From Paraburkholderia bannensis (GTDB taxonomy: Bacteria > Pseudomonadota > Gammaproteobacteria > Burkholderiales > Burkholderiaceae), in the NCBI RefSeq assembly GCF_014200455.1, contig NZ_JACHBW010000011.1, positions 124,001 through 188,000 on the forward strand: a DNA stretch of 64,000 nt, written 5' to 3'. The notes below the pieces were generated by a model. The model worked only from the letters and a program-made list of their open reading frames with translations. It had not been told where the DNA came from and did no database searches. Positions 1 through 7,848 of this stretch are shown here, in pieces; position 1 is the stretch's first letter, and every line of letters begins with the position of its first letter. A program made the position numbers and the translations under genes.

Positions 1-238
1 CGCTCACGCCCTGCGCATCGGGCTCGTTGGCGACGAACGCGGATTGATGCGCGCCGTGCGTATGCACCGGCACCATCAGCGTGACGCCGTCGATCACGAC
101 GGCCTTGTGGTCGGACGGCCCCGCGCCGCCCCGGCGGGAAAGCCCGTCCGCTTGCGGCGCGGCGAGCCGCAGGCCGCTCGACTGAAGCTCAGTCAAAAGC
201 TGTAGCTTCGATTCCGGCAGATTGACGCTGGCATTCAT
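1..238 (-). CDS. nitD: Radical SAM protein of the Nit1C cluster (MSMEG_0568 family), N-terminal part only
   Basis: Only the first 79 codons are in the window; the gene runs off the left edge. The ATG at 238 starts inside the 3' end of the nitrilase gene (50-base overlap), so the two are likely translationally coupled. The visible part has an RRGGAGPSDHKAVVIDG stretch followed by a VPVHTH motif. I associate this with the N-terminus of the MSMEG_0568-type radical SAM proteins that follow the nitrilase in Nit1C clusters. The CxxxCxxC iron-sulfur motif would lie beyond the edge and cannot be checked. The identification rests on position plus this weak N-terminal similarity. Confidence 0.55.
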   Translation of the reverse strand, partial: MNASVNLPESKLQLLTELQSSGLRLAAPQADGLSRRGGAGPSDHKAVVIDGVTLMVPVHTHGAHQSAFVANEPDAQGVS

Positions 239-1223
239 CGTTCACACTCCATGACGGGACGGCGCCCGCCTGGTCGAAGGAAAATACGGGCGCGGCAGGC
301 CGCTCGTTGATGGCGAGACTCAGCAATTCGGGCCGCGCATAATGCCCCACCGAATCCATCATGCGTTTGCGCTTGGTGATCAGCGCCATGTCGAGATCGG
401 CGATCACCATGCCCTCGCCTTCGCGCAACGGCGCGGCCAGATGCTGGCCTTCGGGCGAGACGATGGCCGTGTTGCAGCCGCCGCGCAGCGCCTTTTGCAA
501 CTTCGGGTCGCTGGTGATGGATTCGATCTGCGCGTCGCTGAGCCACCCCGTTGCGTTCACAACGAAACAGCCCGATTCGAGCGCGTGATGACGGATCGTC
601 ACTTCGATCTGCTCGGCGAAGATCGGCCCGACCAGCGAGCCGGGAAACTGGCTGCAATGGATCTCTTCGTGCTGGGTCATCAACGCATAGCGGGCCAGCG
701 GGTTGTAGTGCTCCCAGCACGCCAGCGCACCCACGCGGCCCACCGCCGTCTGCACGACCTTGAGACCGGCGGCGTCGCCCTGCCCCCAGATCATGCGTTC
801 GTGAAAGGTGGGCGTGATCTTGCGGCGCTTGAGCCTGAGCTGGCCGTCGGCGTCGAAAATCAGTTGCGTGTTGTAGAGGCTGCCGTGATCGCGCTCGTTG
901 ACGCCAAGCACGATCACCATGCCGTATTCGCGCGCAAGCGCGGCCACCGTCCCGGTCACGGGGCCCGGTATCGTCACCGCTTCCTCGTAGAGGCGCAGAT
1001 GCGCCGCGCCCGACTGCACGGGCGGCAGTACGAACGAAAAATACGGGTAGTACGGCAGAAAGGTTTCGGGGAACACCACAAGCTGCACGCCTTCGCGCGC
1101 GGCGGCGACGATCGAATCGCCCACGCGCGCGAGCGTGCCCATGCCCGATTCGAGATCGGGCGCGATCTGCACCGCCGCCGCCCGCACGATGCGTCTCGCC
1201 GATGAAGTGGATGACGTGGACAT
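189..1223 (-). CDS. nitC: Nit1C-type nitrilase
   Basis: A carbon-nitrogen hydrolase of the nitrilase branch (344 aa) that hydrolyses R-C#N to the acid and ammonia. The catalytic triad is complete: Glu53 in VVFPETFLPYYP, Lys135 in RRKITPTF and Cys169 in GALACWEHYNPLARY. The FLPYYPYFSF and CWEHYNPLARY segments are typical of true nitrilases such as Nit6803 rather than amidases. It lies between the MSMEG_0572-type gene (11 bases upstream) and the radical SAM gene (overlapping), the order known for Nit1C clusters, which have been linked to growth on cyanide in pseudomonads. Physiological substrate here is inference. Cytoplasmic; no signal peptide. Confidence 0.87.
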   Translation of the reverse strand: MSTSSTSSARRIVRAAAVQIAPDLESGMGTLARVGDSIVAAAREGVQLVVFPETFLPYYPYFSFVLPPVQSGAAHLRLYEEAVTIPGPVTGTVAALAREYGMVIVLGVNERDHGSLYNTQLIFDADGQLRLKRRKITPTFHERMIWGQGDAAGLKVVQTAVGRVGALACWEHYNPLARYALMTQHEEIHCSQFPGSLVGPIFAEQIEVTIRHHALESGCFVVNATGWLSDAQIESITSDPKLQKALRGGCNTAIVSPEGQHLAAPLREGEGMVIADLDMALITKRKRMMDSVGHYARPELLSLAINERPAAPVFSFDQAGAVPSWSVNDECQRQSAGIEATAFD

Positions 1224-1234
1224 GGCGCTCGCGC

Positions 1235-1717
1235 TCAGACGGTCCAGGTATCGATCACGAGCGCATTCGACTTGCGATGCAGCAGCTTGAGATCGAGCAC
1301 GTCGAGCGGATTGATCGCCCGCACGCCCTCGATCAGCGCCGCTTCGGTCTGCCCGTAAAGCGCCTGCAGCGCGAAGCGGCAGGCGTAGACCTTGCCGCCT
1401 TCGGCCATGAATTTCATCAACTGGTTATTGAAGTTCAGATGCCCCGGAAAGGCTTCCGCGCCCAGCGTCGGAAAACCGCGCTGGACGCCCAGCATCACGC
1501 CCGGGCCGTAGAGCAGGATCGAGGTCTCGAAGCCCTTGCGCTGCAAACGCGTGGCCTGAAGCATATTGACGAAGCCAATGGAACCTTCGAACGCAACCGT
1601 ATGGAACGTGACGAGGGCTTTCTCGCCGGGTTCCGCCTTGATGTCCTCGAACACCTTCTCTTCGTAATCGACGAGGAAGTCGCCGGTCTTGTGGGCAGGC
1701 ATGGTGATAGCGGGCAT
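1235..1717 (-). CDS. nitB: Nit1C cluster protein, MSMEG_0572/Sll0783 family
   Basis: A 160-aa cytoplasmic protein starting MPAITMPAHKTGDFLVDY. I recognise it as the small protein that precedes the nitrilase in Nit1C clusters (MSMEG_0572/Sll0783, induced by nitrogen starvation in Synechocystis). The fold resembles DsrE-like proteins: a FETSILLYGPGV strand, then a cysteine in YACRFALQA. Its biochemical role is unknown. The open frame extends upstream to 1987, but the start at 1717 has GGAG about 9 bases upstream and matches the family N-terminus. It is the first gene of the leftward operon and is divergent from the MocR gene at 2115. Confidence 0.75.
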   Translation of the reverse strand: MPAITMPAHKTGDFLVDYEEKVFEDIKAEPGEKALVTFHTVAFEGSIGFVNMLQATRLQRKGFETSILLYGPGVMLGVQRGFPTLGAEAFPGHLNFNNQLMKFMAEGGKVYACRFALQALYGQTEAALIEGVRAINPLDVLDLKLLHRKSNALVIDTWTV

Positions 1718-1812
1718 TGCGTGACTCCGTGGAGGAATTGAGGACCGTGTCCGACCGGTGGCCGGCAAACTCCTTTTTGCAACGCTCATGCCATCAAATG
1801 GCACGCCGCATG

Positions 1813-2010
1813 CGATCAAGTTCCGATCAATCCGGCGTGGCTGGAATGATCCATGCAATGATTTTTTCTGTGACGCCCGTCGCGCCGTGCGCAAAGGCAC
1901 GCGAGCGACATAGCGGGCTTGCGCGCGCGCCCTGCCGTGGGGCAAGGTGTAGCCGATGCAGTGCACGCATGCATCAAAGCGGATCATTCAATGCGATATG
2001 GCGCGATCAA
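1813..2010. promoter_or_regulatory. Divergent nit/mocR promoter region with repeated CGATCAA motif
   Basis: The 397-base space between nitB and the MocR gene has no gene. It holds three direct copies of CGATCAA, at 1813-1819, 1824-1830 and 2004-2010. The first two are exactly 11 bases apart, one helical turn; the third lies close to the MocR start. MocR-type regulators typically bind direct repeats of this size, so these are candidate operators, but this is inference from spacing only. I could not pick convincing -35/-10 hexamers. Confidence 0.35.
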
Positions 2011-2114
2011 TTGATTTATTTTTCGCGCACATCCTCATTAGAATGAATGAGCAAATTTCAACGCGCCTCCTCCTGTTCCCGCGTAGTCTCACGCGCACGC
2101 ACCCGTCAAATTCC

Positions 2115-3506
2115 ATGTCGAACGTCACCGCGCATTGGCTCAAACGGCTTTCGGAAAGCGACAAGCCGGTCTATCAGACCATCCCCGATCTCATCGAAGA
2201 GGACGTGGCGAGCGGACGTCTACGGCCGCGCGACCGCCTGCCCGCGCTGCGCGATCTTTCGGAAGCCCTCAGGATCAACTACACCACGCTGGCGCGCGGC
2301 TATGCCGAAGCGCGCAAACGCGGCCTGATCGATTCGCGCGCGGGCAGCGGCTCGTATGTGCGCGGGCGACCGCCCGCGCTGCCGCTCAGCGCGGGCACGG
2401 CGCTGGAAATGACCATGAACATGCCGCCCGAACCTCCGGAGATGACCGAACTGCTCGCGCAATCGGCGGGGCGCATCATCGGCACGGCCGACGCGTGGTC
2501 GCTGCTGCGCTATCAGGACTTTGGCGGCTCGCAATTCGAGCGCGGCGTGGCCAGCCAGTGGCTGCGCCATACGGTGCCGTCGCATCGCGCCGATGCCGTG
2601 CTGGTCTGCCCCGGCATTCACAACGCGCTGGTAGCGCTGCTGCTGCGTCTGGTGAAACCTGGCACGGTTATTTGTGTGGACTGCCTGGCATATCCGGGGC
2701 TCAAGGTGATCGCCAACCAGCTAGGCATGCCGCTCGCGCCGCTGCCGCGCGACGACGAAGGGCTCGACGCCAATGCTTTCGAGGCGCTGTGCAGGACGCG
2801 CAAGCCGGGCGTGCTCTACTGCAACCCCACGCTGCAAAACCCCACCACGCGCACGCTTTCGCAGAACCGCCGCGAGCATATCGCCGATATCGCCTTGCGC
2901 TACGACGTACCGATCATCGAGGACGACGCCTACGGCATGCTGTGCGAAACGCCGCCCGTCGCGCTCGCCACGCTCGCGCCGGAGTTGACCTACTACGTGA
3001 CCGGCATGTCGAAGTGCTTCGGCGCGGGATTGCGTGTGGCCTATGTGGTCGCGCCCAGCGCCCGCCATGCCGAACGGTTGTCAGGGTCGTTGCGCGCCAC
3101 CACGGTGATGGCGAGCCCATATATGTCGTATCTGGCGGCGCGCTGGATCGAAAGCGGTTTTGCGCAACAGATGCTGGAAGCCATTCGCGCCGAATGCGCG
3201 GTGCGCCAGCATATTGCCGCGCAAGTCTTCGCCGGTCGTGAAATCGAGGCCTCGCAGGATTGCTTCCACCTCTGGCTGACGGTGCCCACGGAAACGGGCT
3301 GGAGCGCTTCCGAACTGGCGTCGCATCTGCGCACCAAGCAGATTGGCGTGGTGTCGGGCGCGGCGTTCAGCACCGACGGCAATCCGCCCAACGCCGTGCG
3401 GATCTGTCTGGGCGGCCCGGGCGATGTGCTGGCGATGGAAGACTCGCTGCATCTGGTGGCCGATATGCTCGATCATCCCGATCATCTGCACTCGCCGATG
3501 TTGTAA
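2115..3506 (+). CDS. MocR-type transcriptional regulator (GntR HTH + aminotransferase-like domain)
   Basis: A 463-aa fusion regulator. Residues 15-80 form a GntR winged helix-turn-helix (SGRLRPRDRLPALRDLSEAL, then YTTLARGYAEARKRGLI). The rest is a type I aminotransferase fold with the PLP-binding lysine at about residue 300 (TGMSKCFGAGLRVAYV) and conserved YCNPTLQNPTT and EDDAYGML segments. MocR proteins use PLP as part of effector sensing. The frame is open upstream to 1956, but the ATG at 2115 fits the usual family N-terminus; the ATG at 2043 is an alternative. It is divergent from the nitrilase cluster, so it is a good candidate regulator of it. Nit1C clusters elsewhere often carry an NtrC-type regulator instead. 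Confidence 0.85.
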   Translation: MSNVTAHWLKRLSESDKPVYQTIPDLIEEDVASGRLRPRDRLPALRDLSEALRINYTTLARGYAEARKRGLIDSRAGSGSYVRGRPPALPLSAGTALEMTMNMPPEPPEMTELLAQSAGRIIGTADAWSLLRYQDFGGSQFERGVASQWLRHTVPSHRADAVLVCPGIHNALVALLLRLVKPGTVICVDCLAYPGLKVIANQLGMPLAPLPRDDEGLDANAFEALCRTRKPGVLYCNPTLQNPTTRTLSQNRREHIADIALRYDVPIIEDDAYGMLCETPPVALATLAPELTYYVTGMSKCFGAGLRVAYVVAPSARHAERLSGSLRATTVMASPYMSYLAARWIESGFAQQMLEAIRAECAVRQHIAAQVFAGREIEASQDCFHLWLTVPTETGWSASELASHLRTKQIGVVSGAAFSTDGNPPNAVRICLGGPGDVLAMEDSLHLVADMLDHPDHLHSPML

Positions 3507-3550
3507 CGCGGCCTATGACGGCAACACCACAAGCTGGTATCGCGCAAACC

Positions 3551-3697
3551 CGTGCAACCCACATGCTGGCTCACCGCTTCAAGTGCAATAGGCCGGCTCT
3601 CCAGCAAGCGCTTGTCGACCTCGATGCGCAAGCTCTGCAACGAGGCCAACGGCGCGAGGCCCACGGCCTCCTTGAAACGCCGATCCTCAAATGGCCT
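3551..3697 (-). pseudogene. Relic of an AraC/GlxA-type regulator (C-terminal HTH only)
   Basis: Reading leftward from 3697, one frame gives RPFEDRRFKEAVGLAP, then LASLQSLRIEV, DKRLLESRPIA and LEAVSQHVGC. This is an unmistakable AraC-family second helix-turn-helix (compare the usual RRFxxxTGxxPLxYLQxLRIExAKRLLE). A stop codon lies directly upstream in frame. After VSQHVGC the similarity is lost, where a normal protein would continue with the FxRxFKRxTGxxPxxYR helix. No other part of the gene is present. It lies between the MocR gene and dinB, which otherwise flank about 325 gene-free bases. I read it as the remnant of a deleted regulator. Confidence 0.7.
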
Positions 3698-3779
3698 TTA
3701 AATCGTGCCAAAACGAATAGTTTGATTAACGCGCCCACTTTCGCGCAACTTGCCTAATCCCCACGCTGTCAGTAAAATA

Positions 3780-3795
3780 CTGTATAAATATACAG
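3780..3795. promoter_or_regulatory. LexA (SOS) box upstream of dinB
   Basis: CTGTATAAATATACAG is a near-perfect match to the LexA consensus CTGT-N8-ACAG, with both half-sites intact and an AT-rich alternating core. It ends 36 bases before the dinB GTG start, the right place to block its promoter. It predicts DNA-damage induction of dinB by LexA cleavage. Confidence 0.88.
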
Positions 3796-3831
3796 CCCCT
3801 GCTTCGTCATGACATCAGGCAGACAGCCGAC

Positions 3832-4992
3832 GTGAGCACCCCACCGTCTCGTCGCATCGCGCATGTCGACATGGACGCTTTCTACGCTTCCGTAGAACTG
3901 CTCCGCTACCCTGAATTGCGCGGCAAACCCGTCGTCATCGGCGGGGGCCGCAATGCCGCGCCGGAACTGCTGGCCGACGGCACGCGCCGCTTCGCAAAGT
4001 TGCGCGACTACGCCGGGCGCGGCGTCGTGACCACATCCACCTACGAAGCGCGTGCGTTCGGCGTGTTTTCCGCGATGGGCATGATGAAAGCCGCCCAACT
4101 CGCGCCGGACGCCATTCTTTTACCGACCGATTTCGATTCGTATCGGCGTTACTCGCGCCTCTTCAAGGACGCGGTCCACACCTTTACCGATCAGATCGAA
4201 GATCGCGGCATCGACGAAATCTACGTCGATCTCACTCACGTCGAAGGCGAATCGCGCGAGCTGGGCCAGCGCATCAAGGATGCGGTGCGCGAAGCAACCG
4301 GCCTCACCTGCTCGATTGCGATTGCGCCCAACAAGCTGCTTGCCAAGATCGGTTCAGAACTGGACAAACCCGACGGGCTCACGATTCTTTCGATGGACGA
4401 TCTCGAATCGCGTATCTGGCCGCTGGCCGCGAAAAAGGTCAATGGCATTGGCCCGCGTGCAAGCGACCGGCTGGCGAGCATCGGCATCGGTACGATCGGC
4501 GATCTGGCCGCAGCGGACCCGGGGCTGTTGCAGGAGCATTTCGGGCGCACCTACGCGGCGTGGCTGGCCAGCGTCGCGCGCGGGCTCGATGAGCGTGAAG
4601 TGGTGGTGTCGTCGGAGCCGAAATCGATGAGCCGCGAAACCACCTTCGAGCGCGATATGCACGTCACCCGCGACCGCGCCACGCTGACGCCGGCGCTCAC
4701 GCGTCTGTGCGAACGCGTCACCGAAGACCTGCAACGCAAGGGTTATCGCGGCCGCACGGTGGGCCTGAAAATCAAGTTCGCGGACTTCAAGATCGTCACG
4801 CGCGATCTGTCGCTGCCAGAGCCGGTAGCGGATGCAGCTTCCATACGGCGCGCGGTGGGAGAGTGTTTGAAGCGGGTGACGCTGGACCGGCGTATTCGCC
4901 TTATCGGGGTGCGCATCGGTTCTCTCGAACCTGCCACGGGCGAGACACCGGCGAAAGTGCCGACGCAATGCGAGTTGCCGTTCGACGGCTAA
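3832..4992 (+). CDS. dinB: DNA polymerase IV (Y-family translesion polymerase)
   Basis: A 386-aa error-prone polymerase that bypasses damaged template bases. The catalytic acidic residues are all visible: Asp13 in HVDMDAFYASVE and Asp128-Glu129 in GIDEIYVDL. The little-finger and thumb regions follow in normal order (LLAKIGSELDKPDG, then an HhH-like GIGPRASDRLASIGI). Between residues 41 and 62 there is an insertion (NAAPELLADGTRRF and following) relative to E. coli DinB. The C-terminus QCELPFDG looks like a beta-clamp-binding motif. It starts with GTG at 3832 with a weak ribosome site. The SOS box just upstream indicates LexA control. Confidence 0.94.
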   Translation: MSTPPSRRIAHVDMDAFYASVELLRYPELRGKPVVIGGGRNAAPELLADGTRRFAKLRDYAGRGVVTTSTYEARAFGVFSAMGMMKAAQLAPDAILLPTDFDSYRRYSRLFKDAVHTFTDQIEDRGIDEIYVDLTHVEGESRELGQRIKDAVREATGLTCSIAIAPNKLLAKIGSELDKPDGLTILSMDDLESRIWPLAAKKVNGIGPRASDRLASIGIGTIGDLAAADPGLLQEHFGRTYAAWLASVARGLDEREVVVSSEPKSMSRETTFERDMHVTRDRATLTPALTRLCERVTEDLQRKGYRGRTVGLKIKFADFKIVTRDLSLPEPVADAASIRRAVGECLKRVTLDRRIRLIGVRIGSLEPATGETPAKVPTQCELPFDG

Positions 4993-5040
4993 CCGGCATG
5001 CGCCAGCACATTGCGATTGAATCGATCGAATCGCCCCAAT

Positions 5041-5085
5041 CGCTTTAATCGCTTTAATCGCTTTAATCGCTTTAATCGCTTTAAT
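5041..5085. repeat. Five perfect 9-bp tandem repeats between dinB and the aminotransferase gene
   Basis: The unit CGCTTTAAT is repeated five times without a mismatch. Degenerate copies (CGCCCCAAT, CGATCGAAT) extend the array left to about 5014, and the last copy runs into ATCGATTCATTC. It fills the space between two convergent genes and reaches to within 5 bases of the stop codon of the leftward gene. The length is a multiple of 3 but it lies outside both reading frames. A likely slippage-prone, strain-variable site. Confidence 0.95.
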
Positions 5086-5089
5086 CGAT

Positions 5090-6217
5090 TCATTCGAAAC
5101 TGTTCAGCGCCTTGGCAAATCTCGCGACCGCGCCTTCGATGTCGTGCAGTTTGTCCAGGCCGAAAAGCCCAATGCGGAAGGTCTTGAAGTCTGCCGGTTC
5201 ATCGCATTGCAGGGGAACGCCGGCCGCGATCTGCAAACCGGCGTCGGCAAACTTCTTGCCGGAGCGAATGCCGTCGTCGTCGGTATAGCTGACCACCACG
5301 CCCGGCGCCTGAAAGCCCTCTGCCGCCACGCTCCTGAAGCCCTTTTCGGTCAGCAGCGCACGAATACGCCTGCCAAGTTCGAGTTGCTCCGTGCGCACCT
5401 TTTCGAAGCCGTAGGCCTCGGTTTCCTTCATCACGTCGCGCAATATTGCAAGGCTGTCCGTGGGCATCGTGGCGTGATAGGCAAAACCGCCGCCCTCGTA
5501 GGTCTCCATGATCTGCAGCCATTTGCGCAGATCGCAGGCGAAGCTGGTGCTCGTGGTCGAATCGATTCGTTCGCGCGCGAGCGGGCTGAACATCACGAGC
5601 CCGCAGCACGGCGACGCGCTCCAGCCCTTCTGCGGCGCACTGATCAGGATATCGACGCCAGTGGCTTCCATGTCCACCCAGATCGTGCCGGAGGCGATGC
5701 AATCGAGTACGAACATGCCGCCCACCGCGTGCACGGCATCGGCCACCGCACGCAGATACGTGTCGGGCAGCAGCATGCCGGCTGCGGTTTCGACGTGCGG
5801 CGCGAACACCAGATCCGGCTTGTTTGCCTTGATGGCCGCGACCACTTCGTCGATGGGCGGCGGCGCCCAGGCGGCCTGCCTGCCCTCTTCGAGTGGACGC
5901 GCCTTCAGCACGATCGATTCCGACGGGATGTTGCCCATGTCGAAGATCTGCGTCCAGCGGAAACTGAACCAGCCATTGCGGATGACCAGACACTTTTTGT
6001 CGGTCGCAAACTGCCGCGCCACCGCCTCCATGCCGAAGGTCCCGCTGCCCGGCACGATAGCAACGGCCTTCGCGTTATAGACTTTTTTCAGTGAAGCGGA
6101 CAGGTCGCGCATGACGCCCTGGAACAGCTGCGACATATGATTGATCGAGCGGTCGGTGTAGACCACTGAATATTCGAGGAGCCCCTCGCGATCGACATTG
6201 GGGAGTAAACCTGGCAC
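5090..6217 (-). CDS. Class V PLP-dependent aminotransferase (alanine-glyoxylate/serine-glyoxylate type)
   Basis: A 375-aa fold-type I enzyme. The PLP lysine is Lys197 in ISAPQKGWSASPCCG, preceded by the cofactor aspartate in VLDCIASGTIW and the phosphate loop GSGTFGMEA. The order and the C-terminal FRIGLFGLDKL match the alanine-glyoxylate aminotransferase family. It transfers an amino group, probably with glyoxylate or pyruvate as acceptor; the exact pair cannot be read. The frame is open far upstream, but GTG at 6217 has GGAGG 5 bases before it and gives the family N-terminus VPGLLPNVDREGLLEYS. It follows an unknown 142-aa gene on the same strand. Confidence 0.85.
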   Translation of the reverse strand: MPGLLPNVDREGLLEYSVVYTDRSINHMSQLFQGVMRDLSASLKKVYNAKAVAIVPGSGTFGMEAVARQFATDKKCLVIRNGWFSFRWTQIFDMGNIPSESIVLKARPLEEGRQAAWAPPPIDEVVAAIKANKPDLVFAPHVETAAGMLLPDTYLRAVADAVHAVGGMFVLDCIASGTIWVDMEATGVDILISAPQKGWSASPCCGLVMFSPLARERIDSTTSTSFACDLRKWLQIMETYEGGGFAYHATMPTDSLAILRDVMKETEAYGFEKVRTEQLELGRRIRALLTEKGFRSVAAEGFQAPGVVVSYTDDDGIRSGKKFADAGLQIAAGVPLQCDEPADFKTFRIGLFGLDKLHDIEGAVARFAKALNSFE

Positions 6218-6383
6218 GCTCGCCTCCGATATGGGATGAACATTGTGGGCCGCGGCAGCGAGTGCACCGATACCGCGCCAACCATGCAAATTTGCTTGTT
6301 CTGCGCCGACGAAAACCGATTCTATCGAAAGCCGGCCAGGCCGTGGCGATGATGCGATGCAGCAGAACGCAGCGCCATCTGAA

Positions 6384-6812
6384 TCACCCATGCGCGGGCG
6401 GTTGCGGATTATTGGCCGGGTTCGTGTCGTAGCGGCTGACGCTTTCGATGCCCACCTCGCCCTCCTCGGCCAGTGCTGAAAGGCGCGCCTGCAGCCAGTC
6501 GGCGCAGTCCTTGTCATAGACCTCGCTGCCGTCCACATACACCGTGAAGGACTGCAGATATTTGGCTTTTTTCGTGGGGTTGTCGATCGTATCTTTGGTC
6601 CACTGATAAAGCGGATAGTGCTCACGGCCTGCATGCTCCGCTTCAGCCACATAATCGGCGAATGCATCGTACTGGCACTTCAATGTGGCGTTGCCTTCGC
6701 GCAGGAGCGCGTCGAGTAGATCGCGCTGCTTGCCTGGAGCGTTCGAACGAAGCAGCTCGGCCAGTTCGGGCGTGACCTTAATCCGGATCTGGAATTGCCA
6801 GTTTTCTGCCAT
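6384..6812 (-). CDS. Uncharacterised 142-aa protein
   Basis: I do not recognise this family. The protein starts MAENWQFQIRIKVTPELAEL after a good GGAG ribosome site. It is soluble, aromatic-rich and acidic, with no signal peptide: segments include KCQYDAFADYVAEAEHAG, HYPLYQWTKDTIDNPTKKA and YLQSFTVYVDGSEVYDKDC. The layout (an N-terminal strand-like segment about surviving truncated leucine-rich helices, then a beta hairpin) suggests a compact alpha/beta domain. It precedes the class V aminotransferase on the same strand with a 166-base gap, so co-transcription is possible but not shown. The clear ribosome site and ordered composition make it a real gene. Confidence 0.6.
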   Translation of the reverse strand: MAENWQFQIRIKVTPELAELLRSNAPGKQRDLLDALLREGNATLKCQYDAFADYVAEAEHAGREHYPLYQWTKDTIDNPTKKAKYLQSFTVYVDGSEVYDKDCADWLQARLSALAEEGEVGIESVSRYDTNPANNPQPPAHG

Positions 6813-6960
6813 GTCTTTCTCCTGAGCGAACCCGCAGCATAGCCTGTTGCAGCGGCAATGGGATGACTCCCGCTCTTGTCGCCTGCCGCGCGAGGACGAT
6901 AAAATCCTCTCCGCCGAAAATAGAGTGGCAGGTTGGTATCTCCTGCGCCCAGTTGCAAGA

Positions 6961-7010
6961 TTCCTTGCTGGCTTCTTGCTTGCTTCTAGCTTGCTTCTTG
7001 CTGGGTTCTT
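6961..7010. repeat. Imperfect CTTGCTTCT-type tandem repeat
   Basis: The stretch is built from variants of TTGCTGGCTTC / TTGCTTGCTTC, about five units, with strong strand asymmetry (C and T on the plus strand). It lies 95-145 bases upstream of the pentapeptide-repeat gene, in the space divergent from the 142-aa gene. No protein uses it in the frames I accept. Confidence 0.6.
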
Positions 7011-7104
7011 ACTACGCCGCGGCGTCAACCTTACTTTGACCAAGTTGAGGGGACGCGCTGTGGACATAACGCCGCGCGCCCCTCGCCATGAGGAGTCTGC
7101 ACAG

Positions 7105-7821
7105 ATGCGCAGCAACACCACAGAACCGGCCGCCGCAGAGGGAAAGCGCTTCAGCGAGTTGACCTTCGAGCGCGACAGCCTCGCCCGCCTGCTTCGCGAA
7201 TGCGGCGACGCGCCGATCTTCGAGCACTGCGATTTCAGCGGCGAAGACCTCTCCAGGCTAGACTTCCGGGGCGCGCGATTCACGCGCTGCAGCTTCGCGC
7301 AAACCATCCTCGAACATTGCGATCTATCGAGAAGCCGCTGGCTGGCATGCAAAGGCTCCGCAGCCCGCTTGCGCTACGCCAATGCGAGCGACGCGCGCTT
7401 TTGCCAGAGCGACCTGAACAATTGCGACTGGACCGGCGCAAAACTCGCATCGGCGACATTTACTGGCGTGAAACTCACTGGCGCGCGCTTTGTCGATGCC
7501 CGCACGCTAGGGCTGGTCTTTCACGATTCGCTGCTGGTCGGGGCCGATCTGCGGGGACTCTCGTTTCGCAAACAGACGCTCGAAGGATTGAATTTCTCCG
7601 ATGCCGATCTGTCCAACTGCGACTTCCGCGATGCGGTTTTCGAAGGCGGCAGCCTGCGAAACGCCCTCCTGCGCAACAGCCGCTTTGACGGCGCGGACCT
7701 GCGCTCGGTAGACCTGAGCGGTTTGCGCCTGACCGACGTGCTGCAGCATCTCAAAGGCACGATAATGTCCGTCGATCAGGCGGTCGCGCTGGTTGGCGAC
7801 TGCGGCGTGCGGGTGATGTGA
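7105..7821 (+). CDS. Pentapeptide-repeat protein, Qnr/McbG-like
   Basis: A 238-aa soluble protein made almost entirely of pentapeptide repeats of the A(D/N)LXX type: CDFSGEDLSRLDFRGARF, then CNFxxADL-like runs through residue ~210. These fold into a right-handed quadrilateral beta helix. The tail, LQHLKGTIMSVDQAVALVGDCGVRV, resembles the C-terminal dimer helix of Qnr proteins, which mimic DNA and protect gyrase. Qnr proteins are about 215-220 aa, so the size fits with an N-terminal extension. AGGAG lies 10 bases before the ATG. Function as gyrase protector is an inference from architecture; many pentapeptide proteins have other or unknown roles. Confidence 0.83.
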   Translation: MRSNTTEPAAAEGKRFSELTFERDSLARLLRECGDAPIFEHCDFSGEDLSRLDFRGARFTRCSFAQTILEHCDLSRSRWLACKGSAARLRYANASDARFCQSDLNNCDWTGAKLASATFTGVKLTGARFVDARTLGLVFHDSLLVGADLRGLSFRKQTLEGLNFSDADLSNCDFRDAVFEGGSLRNALLRNSRFDGADLRSVDLSGLRLTDVLQHLKGTIMSVDQAVALVGDCGVRVM

Positions 7822-7848
7822 TCCGCCAGGCTCCGCGCTGATTTGCAC

